Assembly: GCF_024508315.1 (NCBI RefSeq)
Contig: NZ_CP101987.1
Location: 2,666,001 to 2,730,000, forward strand
Reading direction: 5' to 3'
Source of the DNA: Cellulomonas xiejunii
GTDB taxonomy: Bacteria; Actinomycetota; Actinomycetes; Actinomycetales; Cellulomonadaceae
Length of the DNA stretch: 64,000 nucleotides
Within the stretch, counting starts at the first letter, position 1. Each line of letters opens with the position of its first letter. This document shows positions 7,454 through 15,926 of this stretch, in pieces. The translations under genes and the position numbers were made by a program. The notes below the pieces were generated by a model that made no database searches, was not told where the DNA came from, and saw only the letters and a list, made by a program, of their open reading frames with translations.

Positions 7454-8494
7454 GTGGTCGACATCGTCCCGACCCACACCGACCTCGCACGCCCGAGCGC
7501 GCCGACGCTCGAGCAGGTCGCCGAACGCGCCGGCGTCTCCCGGTCGACGGCGTCACGCGCCATCAACGGCGGCCTGCGCGTCTCCCCCGAGGCGCTCTCC
7601 GCGGTCGAGGCCGCGGTCTCCGACCTCGGCTACACGCCCAACCGGGCCGCGCGCTCGCTCGTCACGCGACGCACCGACTCGATCGCGCTCGTCGTCCCCG
7701 AGCCGGACGAGCGCGTGCTCTCCGACCCCTTCTTCGCGGGCACACTGACCGGTCTGAGCACGTCGCTCGCCGACTCGGACATCCAGGTCGTGCTCGTCAT
7801 CGCGCGCCCGGGCGAGAGCGAGCGGACGATCCGCTACCTGCGCAACGGGCACGTGGACGGCGCGATCGTCGTGTCGCACCACCGCGACGACGAGCTCGAC
7901 CGGGCGCTGCTCACGTCGCGGGTCCCGAACGTCTTCGTCGGGCGTCCGCTGTCGGCCTCGGACGAGGGCGTCCAGTACGTCGACACGGACAACACCGAGG
8001 GTGGGCGCCTGGCGACCCAGCACCTCATCGACCGCGGCTGCCGCCGCATCGCCACGATCGCCGGACCGCAGGACATGTCCGCCGGCATCGACCGGCTCGC
8101 CGGGTGGCGGCTGGCGATGGAGGCCTCCGGCCTCGACCAGTCGGCGGTCGTGCACGGGGACTTCACCATCGCCTCAGGTGCGCACGCAGCGCGCGACCTG
8201 CTCACGCGCTTCCCCGACGTCGACGGGATCTTCATCGCCTCGGACCTCATGGCGACCGGGGCCCTGGGCGTCCTCGCCGAGCTCGGGCGCGACGTCCCCG
8301 GCGACGTGGCGATCGTCGGCTACGACAACCTGGGGGTGGCCGCGTCGACGACGCCGCCGCTGACGAGCGTCATCCAGCCGGTCGTCGCGATGGCGCGCGC
8401 TGCCGGTGCGCGCCTGCTCGACCAGTTGCACGGAGCGCCCGGCAGGGAGCCGCTGATCTTCGCCCCGGAGCTGGTGGTCCGCGCGTCGGCGTGA
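7454..8494 (+). CDS. LacI-family repressor, candidate CebR
   Basis: This 346-residue protein has an N-terminal helix-turn-helix (about 17-45, with EQVAERAGVSRSTASRAIN) and hinge, then a periplasmic-binding-protein-like effector domain with the PEPDERVLSDPFF strand and a C-terminal TTPPLTSVIQP segment typical of the family. The start is GTG 7454, with GGAGG at 7438-7442. It directly follows the importer genes, whose promoter carries three CebR-like boxes, so it is the likely repressor released by cellobiose or a related oligosaccharide. No CebR-like box was found before its own gene, so autoregulation is not supported. The name is not assigned because the ligand is unproven. Confidence 0.9.
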   Translation: MVDIVPTHTDLARPSAPTLEQVAERAGVSRSTASRAINGGLRVSPEALSAVEAAVSDLGYTPNRAARSLVTRRTDSIALVVPEPDERVLSDPFFAGTLTGLSTSLADSDIQVVLVIARPGESERTIRYLRNGHVDGAIVVSHHRDDELDRALLTSRVPNVFVGRPLSASDEGVQYVDTDNTEGGRLATQHLIDRGCRRIATIAGPQDMSAGIDRLAGWRLAMEASGLDQSAVVHGDFTIASGAHAARDLLTRFPDVDGIFIASDLMATGALGVLAELGRDVPGDVAIVGYDNLGVAASTTPPLTSVIQPVVAMARAAGARLLDQLHGAPGREPLIFAPELVVRASA

Positions 8495-8536
8495 CCGGCC
8501 GAGCCTGTCACCGGAGCCAGTAACTCCCCTCTCTGA

Positions 8537-8567
8537 CACAGTGCCGTCAGTTCTTGACAGCACTGTG
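8537..8567 (+). terminator. Imperfect hairpin after the LacI gene
   Basis: CACAGTGC (8537-8544) pairs with GCACTGTG (8560-8567). The stem continues as GTCA/TGAC inside after one C-A mismatch, leaving a 5-nt loop. It lies 43 nt after the LacI stop. It may end that transcript, or be an operator for the downstream secreted protein. Confidence 0.5.
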
Positions 8568-8652
8568 GCAGGCACGCCATGGTGGGCACGGCGCCGCACA
8601 ACGGAGTGCGACGCTCCCGCCAGCGCCACGGCGGGAGCCGAGAGGAGACGCC

Positions 8653-9168
8653 ATGCTCCGCACGACCCGCCCTTGTCAGCACGACACGACCGCACCGGCG
8701 CTTCACCCGGGACACGAGACAGCCCACACCACGCGCCGCGAGTGCCTCCGTGCCGCGCGCCGACGCCGCGCGCACCGCCGGGGCCGGCTCGCCCTCGCGG
8801 TGGTGGCCGCCGCGGCAGCCGCCCTCCCGACCGCCGCCACCGCCCGTGACGTCGGACCCGGCGTGTCGACCGCGCGCGGCGCGCGCATGGCGGACCGGGC
8901 GTCCGTGCCGGCGACGGACCGGGACGCGGCCGGGAGGTCGGCCGCCATCGAGGACGCGGAGGCATGGTGCGACCACGTCTCGTCGTACTACCTGGCGTTC
9001 CCGTCGCCGTGGTCGGCCCGTGTCGTCAACTGCCGCTCGACCGACCTGTCCGTCGCCCCGGTGCGCGCTGACGGCTCCCTCGGCTCCTGCGTCCTGGTGC
9101 CCGCACAGCACAGCCGTCACCTCGGCGGTGACATCATCCGGTGGGTCACAGACATCCAGCTGTGTTGA
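8653..9168 (+). CDS. Small secreted cysteine-containing protein
   Basis: From ATG 8653 (GAGGAGA ribosome site 4-10 nt upstream) the product has 171 residues. A long Arg-rich n-region is followed by a hydrophobic core (LALAVVAAAAAALPTAATA, about 50-68), predicted to be a signal peptide cut after an Ala-rich site. The mature part of about 100 residues ends in a compact module with cysteines spaced as WCDHV, VVNC, GSCVLV and a C-terminal Cys, suggesting two disulphides. The cysteine and aromatic pattern resembles the small DUF6355-type secreted proteins of actinobacteria, but that is a visual impression. It is monocistronic, and no function is assigned. Confidence 0.65.
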   Translation: MLRTTRPCQHDTTAPALHPGHETAHTTRRECLRAARRRRAHRRGRLALAVVAAAAAALPTAATARDVGPGVSTARGARMADRASVPATDRDAAGRSAAIEDAEAWCDHVSSYYLAFPSPWSARVVNCRSTDLSVAPVRADGSLGSCVLVPAQHSRHLGGDIIRWVTDIQLC

Positions 9169-9203
9169 CGCCTCAGGCGCGGGTCGACGTGCCAGGGTGG
9201 GGC

Positions 9204-10502
9204 ATGGCCCTCCCCTCCTCTCCCCCGACGCCCGACGGCGCGACCGCCCAGCCCGACCCCGGAACCGCTCCCCTGGCGACCGCACAGGCCCAGCTGGCGC
9301 GCGCGGTCGAGATCCTCGGCTACGACCACGACCTGCACGAGGTGCTCGCGACCCCACGCCGTGAGCTGCGGGTCGCCGTCCCGCTGCGACGCGACGACGG
9401 CCGCGTGCGGGTCTTCACGGGCTACCGGGTGCAGCACAACATCTCGCGCGGTCCCGGCAAGGGCGGGCTGCGCTACGCGGCCGGTGTCGACATCGACGAG
9501 GTCCGCGCGCTCGCGATGTGGATGACCTGGAAGTGCGCGGTCGTCGACGTCCCCTACGGCGGCGCCAAGGGCGGCGTCACGATCGACCCGCACGCGCACT
9601 CCGCAGCCGAGCTGGAACGCGTCACCCGCCGCTACACGAGCGAGATCATGCCGATGATCGGGCCCGAGCGGGACATCATGGCGCCCGACATCGGGACCAA
9701 CGAGCAGACGATGGCCTGGGTCATGGACACGTACTCGGTCAACCAGGGGTTCACGATCCCCGCGGTCACGACGGGCAAGCCCCTGGCCGTCGGCGGCTCG
9801 CTCGGCCGCCCGACGGCCACGTCGCAGGGTGTCGTCCACACCGCACGCGCGGCGCTGCGCGCCGACGGTGTCGAGCTGTCCGAGGTCAGCGCAGCCGTCC
9901 AGGGGTTCGGCAAGGTCGGGTCCCACACCGCACGCCTGCTGCACGAGGCCGGGACCCGCGTCGTCGCCGTCAGCGACGAGCACGGCGGCGTCCGCCGCGA
10001 CGACGGGCTGGACGTGCCGGCCCTCCTCGAGCACGTCGCGGGTACGGGCTCCGTCACCGGCTTCGCGGACGCGGACCCGCTGACCAACACGGACCTCCTG
10101 GCGCTCGACGTCGACCTGCTGGTCCCCGCCGCCGTCGAGGGGGTGCTGGACGGCACGACGGCGGCGAACGTCAAGGCGCGCTGGGTGGTCGAGGGCGCCA
10201 ACGGGCCCACGACCAGCGAGGGCGACCGCATCCTGGCGGAGCGCGGCATCGTCGTCGTGCCCGACATCCTGGCGAACGCCGGCGGCGTCGTGGTCAGCTA
10301 CTTCGAGTGGGTGCAGGCCAACCAGGCGTACTGGTGGACCGAGGGCGAGATCGCCGAACGGCTCGAGCAGCGGATGCTCGCGAGCCACGCGGCGGTGTCG
10401 GCGCTCGCCCGCGCCGAGTCCGTCACGCTGCGGGAGGCCGCGATGACGATCGGCGTCCGCCGCGTGGCCGAGGCGCACCTGATCCGCGGCTTGTACCCCT
10501 GA
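9204..10502 (+). CDS. gdhA: Glutamate/amino-acid dehydrogenase
   Basis: The 432-residue protein belongs to the Glu/Leu/Phe/Val dehydrogenase superfamily, which interconverts glutamate and 2-oxoglutarate plus ammonia with NAD(P). The first domain carries the substrate-binding lysine in MTWKCAVVDV (K110) and the catalytic lysine in PYGGAKGG (K122). The second is a Rossmann domain with the dinucleotide motif VQGFGKVG. Length fits the compact hexameric class. ATG 9204 is taken because upstream sequence lacks family similarity and overlaps the preceding gene, though the ribosome site is weak. It is monocistronic and ends at a hairpin. Specificity for Glu over Leu or Phe is inferred. Confidence 0.9.
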   Translation: MALPSSPPTPDGATAQPDPGTAPLATAQAQLARAVEILGYDHDLHEVLATPRRELRVAVPLRRDDGRVRVFTGYRVQHNISRGPGKGGLRYAAGVDIDEVRALAMWMTWKCAVVDVPYGGAKGGVTIDPHAHSAAELERVTRRYTSEIMPMIGPERDIMAPDIGTNEQTMAWVMDTYSVNQGFTIPAVTTGKPLAVGGSLGRPTATSQGVVHTARAALRADGVELSEVSAAVQGFGKVGSHTARLLHEAGTRVVAVSDEHGGVRRDDGLDVPALLEHVAGTGSVTGFADADPLTNTDLLALDVDLLVPAAVEGVLDGTTAANVKARWVVEGANGPTTSEGDRILAERGIVVVPDILANAGGVVVSYFEWVQANQAYWWTEGEIAERLEQRMLASHAAVSALARAESVTLREAAMTIGVRRVAEAHLIRGLYP

Positions 10503-10552
10503 GAGACCCCGGGTCTCAGACCCGCCCGTGCGGCTCGGCGCGCCGCACGGGC
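10503..10552 (+). terminator. Double hairpin ending gdhA, overlapping the convergent gene
   Basis: GAGACCC/GGGTCTC (10503-10509 with 10511-10517) abuts the gdhA stop. An 11-bp stem with a 7-nt loop follows (10524-10534 with 10542-10552), lying inside the 3' end of the convergent META-domain gene. Confidence 0.65.
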
Positions 10553-10962
10553 TCGTCGGCGTCACCCGGTGCGCGCACGAGGTCCGCGGTCCGCCCCCCG
10601 GCGGTCCGCAGCGTGAACGCGTCGTCACCGGGCGTCACCGTGGCACCCTCCTGGAGCACGCCGAGGACAGCCCGCTCGGTCGCCGTCGCCTCGGGCGGCC
10701 CCGCCATGAGCGTCGCGACGACCGGCCCGAACGTCAGGGACGAGCCGTCGAGCCGCCACGTCCCCCGCACCCGGTTGACCCCGGCGTGACCGAACACGAC
10801 GCCGTCGCCGTCGAACGTGAGCCACGGCTGCCCCTGCGTGCCGGCGCCCGGGACGAGGCCGTCCAGGCGGACCACCCGCCATGTCCCGTGCAGCCACGGG
10901 GCGTCCGGGACAGCACCCGAGGGGTCGAAGGACGTCGGCTGGTCGTGCCCGTCATCGCGCAT
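10516..10962 (-). CDS. META-domain protein (HslJ-like)
   Basis: This 148-residue protein has a single META fold: LHGTWRVVRLDG near residues 24-35, then PWLTFDGDGVVFGHAGVNRVRGTW, whose G-x-N pattern is characteristic, and a TLMAGPP segment. META/HslJ domains occur in envelope stress and heat-shock proteins and bind unknown partners. No signal peptide or lipobox is visible here, unlike many relatives, so the protein appears cytoplasmic. The ATG is at 10960-10962. It lies 22 nt downstream of hemQ on the same strand and may be co-transcribed with the haem genes. Confidence 0.8.
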   Translation of the reverse strand: MRDDGHDQPTSFDPSGAVPDAPWLHGTWRVVRLDGLVPGAGTQGQPWLTFDGDGVVFGHAGVNRVRGTWRLDGSSLTFGPVVATLMAGPPEATATERAVLGVLQEGATVTPGDDAFTLRTAGGRTADLVRAPGDADEPVRRAEPHGRV

Positions 10963-10984
10963 GCTCGATCATGGCATCCCGCGC

Positions 10985-11695
10985 TCAGGCGCGCGGCAGA
11001 CGCTGCGCCCACTCCTCGAGCTCGACGCGCGGGCCGGTGTAGAACGGCACCTCCTCGCGGACGTGCAACCGGGCCTGCGTGGCGCGCAGGTCGCGCATGA
11101 GGTCGACGATGCGGTGCAGCTCCGGCGCCTCGAACGCGAGCAGCCACTCGTAGTCCCCCAGAGCGAACGACGCCACGGTGTTGGCCCGCACGTCGGCATA
11201 GTCGCGCGCCGCGGCGCCGTGCTCGTGGAGCATGCGCCGGCGCTCCTCGTCGGGCAGCACGTACCACTCGTACGACCGCACGAACGGGTAGACGCACACG
11301 TAGTCGCCCGCGGGCTCGCCGGCGAGGAACGCGGGGACGTGCGCGCGGTTGAACTCGGCAGGGCGGTGCAGCCCGACGACCGACCACACGGGGGTGAGGA
11401 CCGCGCCGAGGGCGCTCGCACGCAGCCGGTGGTAGGCGCCCTGCACCTGCTCGACGGTCTGCGCGTGCCACCAGACCATCAGGTCGGCGTCGGCACGCAG
11501 GCCCGCCACGTCGTACCAGCCGCGCACGACCAGCCCTTCGTCGGCCGCGACCGCACGCAGCGCGTCGTCGACGACCTCGGCACGGGCCTCGTCGTCGGCG
11601 GGCAGCGGTCCGTCGACGGCGAAGACCGACCACATCGTGTAGCGGATCGTCGTGTTGAGGGCATCGGTGTCGGGCGCGGTCGCGTGCGTGGTCAC
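10985..11695 (-). CDS. hemQ: Coproheme decarboxylase (HemQ)
   Basis: This 236-residue chlorite-dismutase-fold protein carries out the last step of the coproporphyrin-dependent haem pathway, the H2O2-dependent decarboxylation of coproheme to haem b. Family hallmarks are IRYTMWSVF near the N-terminus, the [19 protein letters not shown] segment, [22 protein letters not shown], and the C-terminal [13 protein letters not shown]. It starts at GTG 11693-11695 with a GGAG ribosome site 6 nt upstream. It lies 39 nt downstream of cpfC on the same strand, so the last two enzymes of the pathway are an operon. Confidence 0.95.
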   Translation of the reverse strand: MTTHATAPDTDALNTTIRYTMWSVFAVDGPLPADDEARAEVVDDALRAVAADEGLVVRGWYDVAGLRADADLMVWWHAQTVEQVQGAYHRLRASALGAVLTPVWSVVGLHRPAEFNRAHVPAFLAGEPAGDYVCVYPFVRSYEWYVLPDEERRRMLHEHGAAARDYADVRANTVASFALGDYEWLLAFEAPELHRIVDLMRDLRATQARLHVREEVPFYTGPRVELEEWAQRLPRA

Positions 11696-11734
11696 AGGGT
11701 CTCCGTCGTGGGGTGGGGCGGGACGTCGAGGACG

Positions 11735-12904
11735 TCAGGTCCAGGGGTCGGTCGAGCAGGCCGCCGGGCGGCCCGAGTCGACGCCGTCGCGCATCCGGCA
11801 GCATCCGGGTGCGCACACCGAACGGAACGGCGGCAGCTGGCCGACCGTCGCCTCGGCGGGGCGCGGCAGACCGGCGTCGTCGGCCCGCGCGATCGCGGCC
11901 CGCTCGAGCAGCAGGTCGGCGAGGCCGCGCACGAAGGGCTCACGCACGCCGACGGAGTCCGCCCGCACGGCCGTCATGCCGAGCTCCCGGGCCGTCTCGA
12001 GCGCCTCGGTGTCGAGGTCGAACGCGACCTCCATGTGGTCGGAGACGAACCCGATCGGCGAGAGCACCACGGACGTCGTGCCCGCGGCAGCGAGCACCGC
12101 GAGGTGGTCGTTCACGTCGGGCTCGAGCCAGGGCTGGCTGGGCGGACCCGAGCGGGAGCAGTACGCCAGGTCCCACTCGACCCCACGGCCGAGCCGCTGC
12201 CCGGCGGCGTCGGCCACCGTGCGTGCGACGTCGAGGTGCTGCTCGCGGTACGAGGCACCGGCGACCCTCGAGGCGTCCTCCATCGTGTCGGGGATCGAGT
12301 GCGTGACGAACACGAGACGCGGCCACGCGGCGTCGGCGGGGGTGCCCTCGTACGCCTCGACGACCGCGTCCACGTTGGCCTGCACGAAGCCCGGGTGGTT
12401 GAAGTAGGAACGCGCCTTGTCCACCACGAGCGGCTCCCCGTCCGGGGTGGCCACCTCGTCCAGCGCCGTCCAGAGGTTCTCGCGGTACTGGCGGCAGCCG
12501 GAGTACGACGAGTAGGCCGACGTCACGAGCGCCACGATCCGACGCGCGCCCGCGGCACGGGCCTCGGTCAGCGCGTCGCGCGTGTAGGGCTCCCAGTTGC
12601 GGTTGCCCCACACGACCGGGACGTCGAGACCGCGGCGACGCAGCTCGTCCTGCAGGGCCGCCCGCAGCGCGAGGTTCTGCTCGTTGATGGGGCTGCGTCC
12701 GCCGAAGTGGTGGTAATGCTCGGCAACGTCGGCCAGGCGCTCGTCCGGGATGTTCTTGCCCACGGTCACGTTGCGCAGGAACGGCAGGACGTCGTCCGGG
12801 CCGTTCGGACCGCCGAACGAGAACAGCAGCACGGCGTCGTACGGAGCAAGGCCGGCGGACGTGTCTGCGGACAGATCGGTCGCGGGTGGCGTCACGGGAG
12901 GCAC
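11735..12904 (-). CDS. cpfC: Coproporphyrin III ferrochelatase
   Basis: This 389-residue ferrochelatase inserts Fe(II) into coproporphyrin III, upstream of HemQ. It has the N-terminal AVLLFSFGGP motif, the NEQN segment, VWGNRNWEPYTRDAL, the TSAYSSYSGCRQY active-site region, and VFVTHSIPDTM. The C-terminus carries a cysteine cluster, CAPGCC, and a further Cys, typical of actinobacterial enzymes that hold a [2Fe-2S] cluster. GTG 12902-12904 is preferred: the longer frame to 12973 adds an Arg-rich leader not found in the family, and a second GTG lies three codons on. It is divergent from the kinase gene and leads the cpfC-hemQ unit. Confidence 0.93.
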   Translation of the reverse strand: MPPVTPPATDLSADTSAGLAPYDAVLLFSFGGPNGPDDVLPFLRNVTVGKNIPDERLADVAEHYHHFGGRSPINEQNLALRAALQDELRRRGLDVPVVWGNRNWEPYTRDALTEARAAGARRIVALVTSAYSSYSGCRQYRENLWTALDEVATPDGEPLVVDKARSYFNHPGFVQANVDAVVEAYEGTPADAAWPRLVFVTHSIPDTMEDASRVAGASYREQHLDVARTVADAAGQRLGRGVEWDLAYCSRSGPPSQPWLEPDVNDHLAVLAAAGTTSVVLSPIGFVSDHMEVAFDLDTEALETARELGMTAVRADSVGVREPFVRGLADLLLERAAIARADDAGLPRPAEATVGQLPPFRSVCAPGCCRMRDGVDSGRPAACSTDPWT

Positions 12905-13112
12905 CCTCCGATCATCCCATCGTGCCCGCGCAACACCCTGCCCACGCGGTCGTCGACGACGTGACGTTGTCACGACACCGTGTCACCTCGGGACGTATCC
13001 CCCTCGTTTGCCGTTTCCGTGTGCGGCCTCCCGGCGACGGCTCTACGGTCGTCATGGCGCGACCCCCGCGCGCCGCGACCCGAGGAACCGGAGCACGAGC
13101 GATGAGCAAGCT

Positions 13113-13994
13113 GTGACGCGCGCCGGACGGCACGCCGCACCCGAGCTGGCGCGGCGCTACGTGCTGGCCGATCGCCTCGGCGAGGGCGGATCTGCGCAGG
13201 TGTACCGGGCGATCGACACGCGCCTCGACCGGCACGTCGCGATCAAGCTGTTCCGGCTGGCGGGCGCCGACCCCGCGCAGGTGCGGCGCTACGCGCAGGA
13301 GGCCAGGGTGCTGGCCGACCTGTCACACCCCTCACTCGTCGCCCTGCTCGACGTCGGGGCGGACGTGACGCCCGACACGGGCCCTGTCGCCTTCCTCGTC
13401 ATGGAGCTCGTCGAGGGACGCACCCTGCGCGAGCTCGTCGCGGACGGCCCGCTGGACGCGGCGACGACCGCGGACGTTGGGCACCAGCTCGCGCAGGGCC
13501 TGGCCCACGCGCACCGCGCCGGCGTCGTGCACCGTGACGTGAAGCCCTCGAACATCCTCGTCGCCGACACGGCGCCCGCGTCGGGCCGGCGCGATGCGCC
13601 TGCGCTGCCGGTCGTGCTCGCGGACTTCGGGATCGCGGCGTCCGACGCCGCGTACCTGGCGAACCGCACGGACGACCGCGCCACGGCGAGCTACCAGAGC
13701 CCCGAGCAGGCGCTCGGCGAGCAGGCCGGGCCTGCGAGCGACGTGTACTCCCTCGGTCTGGTCCTGCTCGAGTGCCTCACGGCGCGTCGCGCGTTCCCCG
13801 GTGACCCGCTCACGGCGTCTCTCGCCAGGCTGCTGCACGCGCCGAAGATCGCCGACGACCTCGACCGCGACTTCGCGGCGCTGCTGCGCGCGATGACCCG
13901 CACGGACCCCACCCAGCGGCCCACGATGGTGGCGGCCGCCGCCGAGCTGCGGGGTCTGCGCCGTCAGCGGGAACGGGCGCTGCGGGTCTCCTGA
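13113..13994 (+). CDS. Soluble Hanks-type Ser/Thr protein kinase
   Basis: The 293-residue product is a kinase domain with almost nothing else. It has a glycine loop GEGGSAQV (about 23-30), the ATP lysine in HVAIKLF (K45), the catalytic loop HRDVKPSN (140-147), a DFG metal motif (171-173), and a TASYQSPEQ activation/P+1 segment. There is no transmembrane helix, PASTA or sensor domain, unlike PknB, so it is predicted cytosolic. The start is uncertain: GTG 13113 follows a 4-codon mini-ORF (ATG 13102, ending TGA 13114-13116) that overlaps it and could couple translation. Substrates are unknown. It is convergent with the flavodoxin gene, 4 nt away. Confidence 0.88.
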   Translation: MTRAGRHAAPELARRYVLADRLGEGGSAQVYRAIDTRLDRHVAIKLFRLAGADPAQVRRYAQEARVLADLSHPSLVALLDVGADVTPDTGPVAFLVMELVEGRTLRELVADGPLDAATTADVGHQLAQGLAHAHRAGVVHRDVKPSNILVADTAPASGRRDAPALPVVLADFGIAASDAAYLANRTDDRATASYQSPEQALGEQAGPASDVYSLGLVLLECLTARRAFPGDPLTASLARLLHAPKIADDLDRDFAALLRAMTRTDPTQRPTMVAAAAELRGLRRQRERALRVS

Positions 13995-13998
13995 CCCG

Positions 13999-14544
13999 TC
14001 ACGCCCGGACGGCGCGGCTCCGCTGATCCGCCGCGACGGGCCGGTTCGGGGCCGCGTCGGGGTCGAGCGAGTCCGCGATCTCGTCCGCCCACGCCGCGAC
14101 CGCCGCCATGTCGCGGTGGTCGCCCTCGCGTGCCCGGCCACCGGCGATGATCGCCCGCTCGGTGAAGGACAGCACGGACCGGTCGAGGCGACCGCGGAAG
14201 CTGCGGTGCGTGCGCGCACCGATGCGCTCGCGCAACGCCGCGACCTCGAGCGGGGAGTTCGCCGAGTTGGCCGGCTGCGTCGCCAGCCCCGACGAGAAGA
14301 TCCAGACCGGGCGCGCACGCAGCTCGTCGGCCAGTCGCTGGGCCAGGTCGCGTGCCGCGGCCAGCCAGTGCGCCGTGTAGACGGCGGAGCCGATCACCAC
14401 CGCGTCGTGGTCCGCGAGGCTCGTGACGTCCTCGGGCGCGCGCTGGTCGACCTCGTGACCGCGCTCGCGCAGCCGCCGCGCGATCACCTCGCCGATCTCC
14501 CACGTGCCTTGGTGGCGCGACGCCACCGTCACCAGGATGCGCAT
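13999..14544 (-). CDS. Flavodoxin-domain protein
   Basis: This 181-residue protein starts with the FMN-binding strand and loop of flavodoxins (RILVTVASRHQGTWEIG) and contains the VVIGSAVYTAHW and VWIFSSGL segments, as in HemG/menaquinone-linked flavodoxin-like proteins and actinobacterial flavodoxins of unknown partner. A GGAGGGG ribosome site precedes ATG 14542-14544. The C-terminus has a Pro/Ala/Arg-rich tail. It probably shuttles electrons or acts as an FMN-dependent oxidoreductase in the cytoplasm. A role in haem synthesis (HemG-like) is possible but unsupported, since cpfC/hemQ lies beyond a divergent kinase gene. Confidence 0.8.
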   Translation of the reverse strand: MRILVTVASRHQGTWEIGEVIARRLRERGHEVDQRAPEDVTSLADHDAVVIGSAVYTAHWLAAARDLAQRLADELRARPVWIFSSGLATQPANSANSPLEVAALRERIGARTHRSFRGRLDRSVLSFTERAIIAGGRAREGDHRDMAAVAAWADEIADSLDPDAAPNRPVAADQRSRAVRA

Positions 14545-14646
14545 CGTCCCCTCCTCGCCGTCCCCGCACGGGCGTCGTGCCCGCGGGATCCCATCGTTGC
14601 CGGGGGGGTGCCTGCCTGTCGTGGGTCGGAGGTCCCCGTACGCACG

Positions 14647-15171
14647 TCAGACGTCGGGCGGGCCGTCGTCGGTCAGGCCGACGGGGTCGGGCAGGTCGGC
14701 CTGCGCGAGCCGGAGCCGGGTGCACAGCCGCTCGAGCGTCGCGAGCTCGTCGGCGTCGAGCGCGCCGCCGACGAGGGCGTCGATCGACCGGGCGTGGCGT
14801 CGTCCGATCTCACGCTGGCGTCGCCGACCCTCGGCCGTCAGGCGCACGGCCGTGCCACGCCTGTCCCCCTCGACCGGCGCCCGGTGCACGAGTCCCTCGT
14901 GCTCCAGCCGGTCGACCAGCCGCGACAGGCTGGGCTGCGTCAGGAGGCTGGACTGCGCGAGCTCCCGCAGCCGCAGCCCCTGCTCGTCCGCGCCCGACAG
15001 GGCGTACAGCACGTCGTACTCCCGCATGCTCAAGCCGCCCCACACGTCGTGGCGCGCGAACCTGCGCACGAGGGTGACCTGGGCCCGGAACAGCGCCTCC
15101 CAGGCGGCCACGGACGCACGGACGTCGGTCGGGGAGGACGGCCGGCTCGCGTCGACGTCGTGGTCGGGCAT
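14647..15171 (-). CDS. MarR-family transcriptional regulator
   Basis: This 174-residue winged-helix regulator has the MarR core: the REYDVLYALSG helix, recognition region LTQPSLSRLVDRLEHEGLV, wing motif EGDRRGTAVRLTAEG, and a C-terminal dimerisation helix with a short Pro/Asp tail. MarR proteins repress genes for drug efflux, aromatic catabolism or redox responses and are released by small ligands. It is transcribed toward the flavodoxin gene (about 100 bp gap) and divergent from the NYN-domain gene, so either neighbour could be a target. No clear palindrome was picked out in the gap by eye. Confidence 0.9.
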   Translation of the reverse strand: MPDHDVDASRPSSPTDVRASVAAWEALFRAQVTLVRRFARHDVWGGLSMREYDVLYALSGADEQGLRLRELAQSSLLTQPSLSRLVDRLEHEGLVHRAPVEGDRRGTAVRLTAEGRRRQREIGRRHARSIDALVGGALDADELATLERLCTRLRLAQADLPDPVGLTDDGPPDV

Positions 15172-15293
15172 GGCGGTCCCCTTCCTGGTGCGAGGTCGCG
15201 CCCCGCAGTCTCCAGCGTCGACGTCGGAGCCTGCCGACGACGCATCATGTCACCACGGAACCCGGGCCGCCGCGGCCCGTCTACCCTGGTGCG

Positions 15294-15857
15294 ATGAGTG
15301 AGACGGGCACCACCTACCTGCTGGTCGACGGCGAGAACATCGACGCCACGCTCGGTTCCTCGATCCTCGGCGGACGGCCGACGCCGGAGCAGCGTCCGCG
15401 CTGGGAGCGGGTGCTGAGCTTCGCGCAGCAGACGTGGGACCAGCCGGTCAAGGCGCTGTTCTTCCTCAACGCGTCGAACGGCTCGCTGCCGATGTCCTTC
15501 GTGCAGGCGCTCACCGCGATCGGGTTCGTGCCGATCCCGCTGTCGGGCGAGTCGTACGAGAAGGTCGTCGACATCGGCATCAAGCGCACGCTCGACGCGA
15601 TCTCCGACCGGGACGGTGACGTCCTGCTCGCGAGCCACGACGGTGACTTCGCTCCCGAGGTCGCGCAGCTCGTGGACGCGGGACGCCGCGTGGGTCTGCT
15701 GGCGTTCCGGGAGTTCACGAGCCAGTCGCTCGCCGGCCTGACGGCCCGTGGGCTGCAGACGTTCGACCTGGAGACGGACGTCTCGGCGTTCAACGTGCAG
15801 CTTCCGAGGCTGCGGATCATCCCCCTCGAGGAGTTCGACCCGCTGCGCTACCTGTGA
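15294..15857 (+). CDS. NYN-domain (PIN-like) ribonuclease candidate
   Basis: This 187-residue protein is a NYN domain of the PIN-like nuclease fold. The first acidic site is in YLLVDGENID (Asp and Glu), a basic segment YEKVVDIGIKRTLD carries the mid-domain acidic residue, and LLASHDGDFAPE gives the last metal-binding aspartates. These domains generally cut RNA using a carboxylate-bound Mg2+. The family is common in actinobacteria and no substrate is known. It is divergent from marR with a 122-bp gap and ends at a strong bidirectional terminator. Confidence 0.85.
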   Translation: MSETGTTYLLVDGENIDATLGSSILGGRPTPEQRPRWERVLSFAQQTWDQPVKALFFLNASNGSLPMSFVQALTAIGFVPIPLSGESYEKVVDIGIKRTLDAISDRDGDVLLASHDGDFAPEVAQLVDAGRRVGLLAFREFTSQSLAGLTARGLQTFDLETDVSAFNVQLPRLRIIPLEEFDPLRYL

Positions 15858-15875
15858 GCGGCGCCTGACGCGACG

Positions 15876-15905
15876 ACGGCCGCACCGGAGGTCCGGTGCG
15901 GCCGT
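15876..15905. terminator. Bidirectional terminator
   Basis: A perfect 14-bp inverted repeat (15876-15889 with 15892-15905) with almost no loop sits between convergent genes, 19 nt after the NYN stop and 22 nt from the lipoprotein stop. Confidence 0.8.
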
Positions 15906-15926
15906 GCGCGGAGGGGCGGAGGCGGG

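Noticed and set aside
13999..14544. Naming the flavodoxin as protoporphyrinogen oxidase HemG
   Set aside because: Actinobacteria with CpfC/HemQ use HemY-type coproporphyrinogen oxidase. The fold alone does not support HemG.
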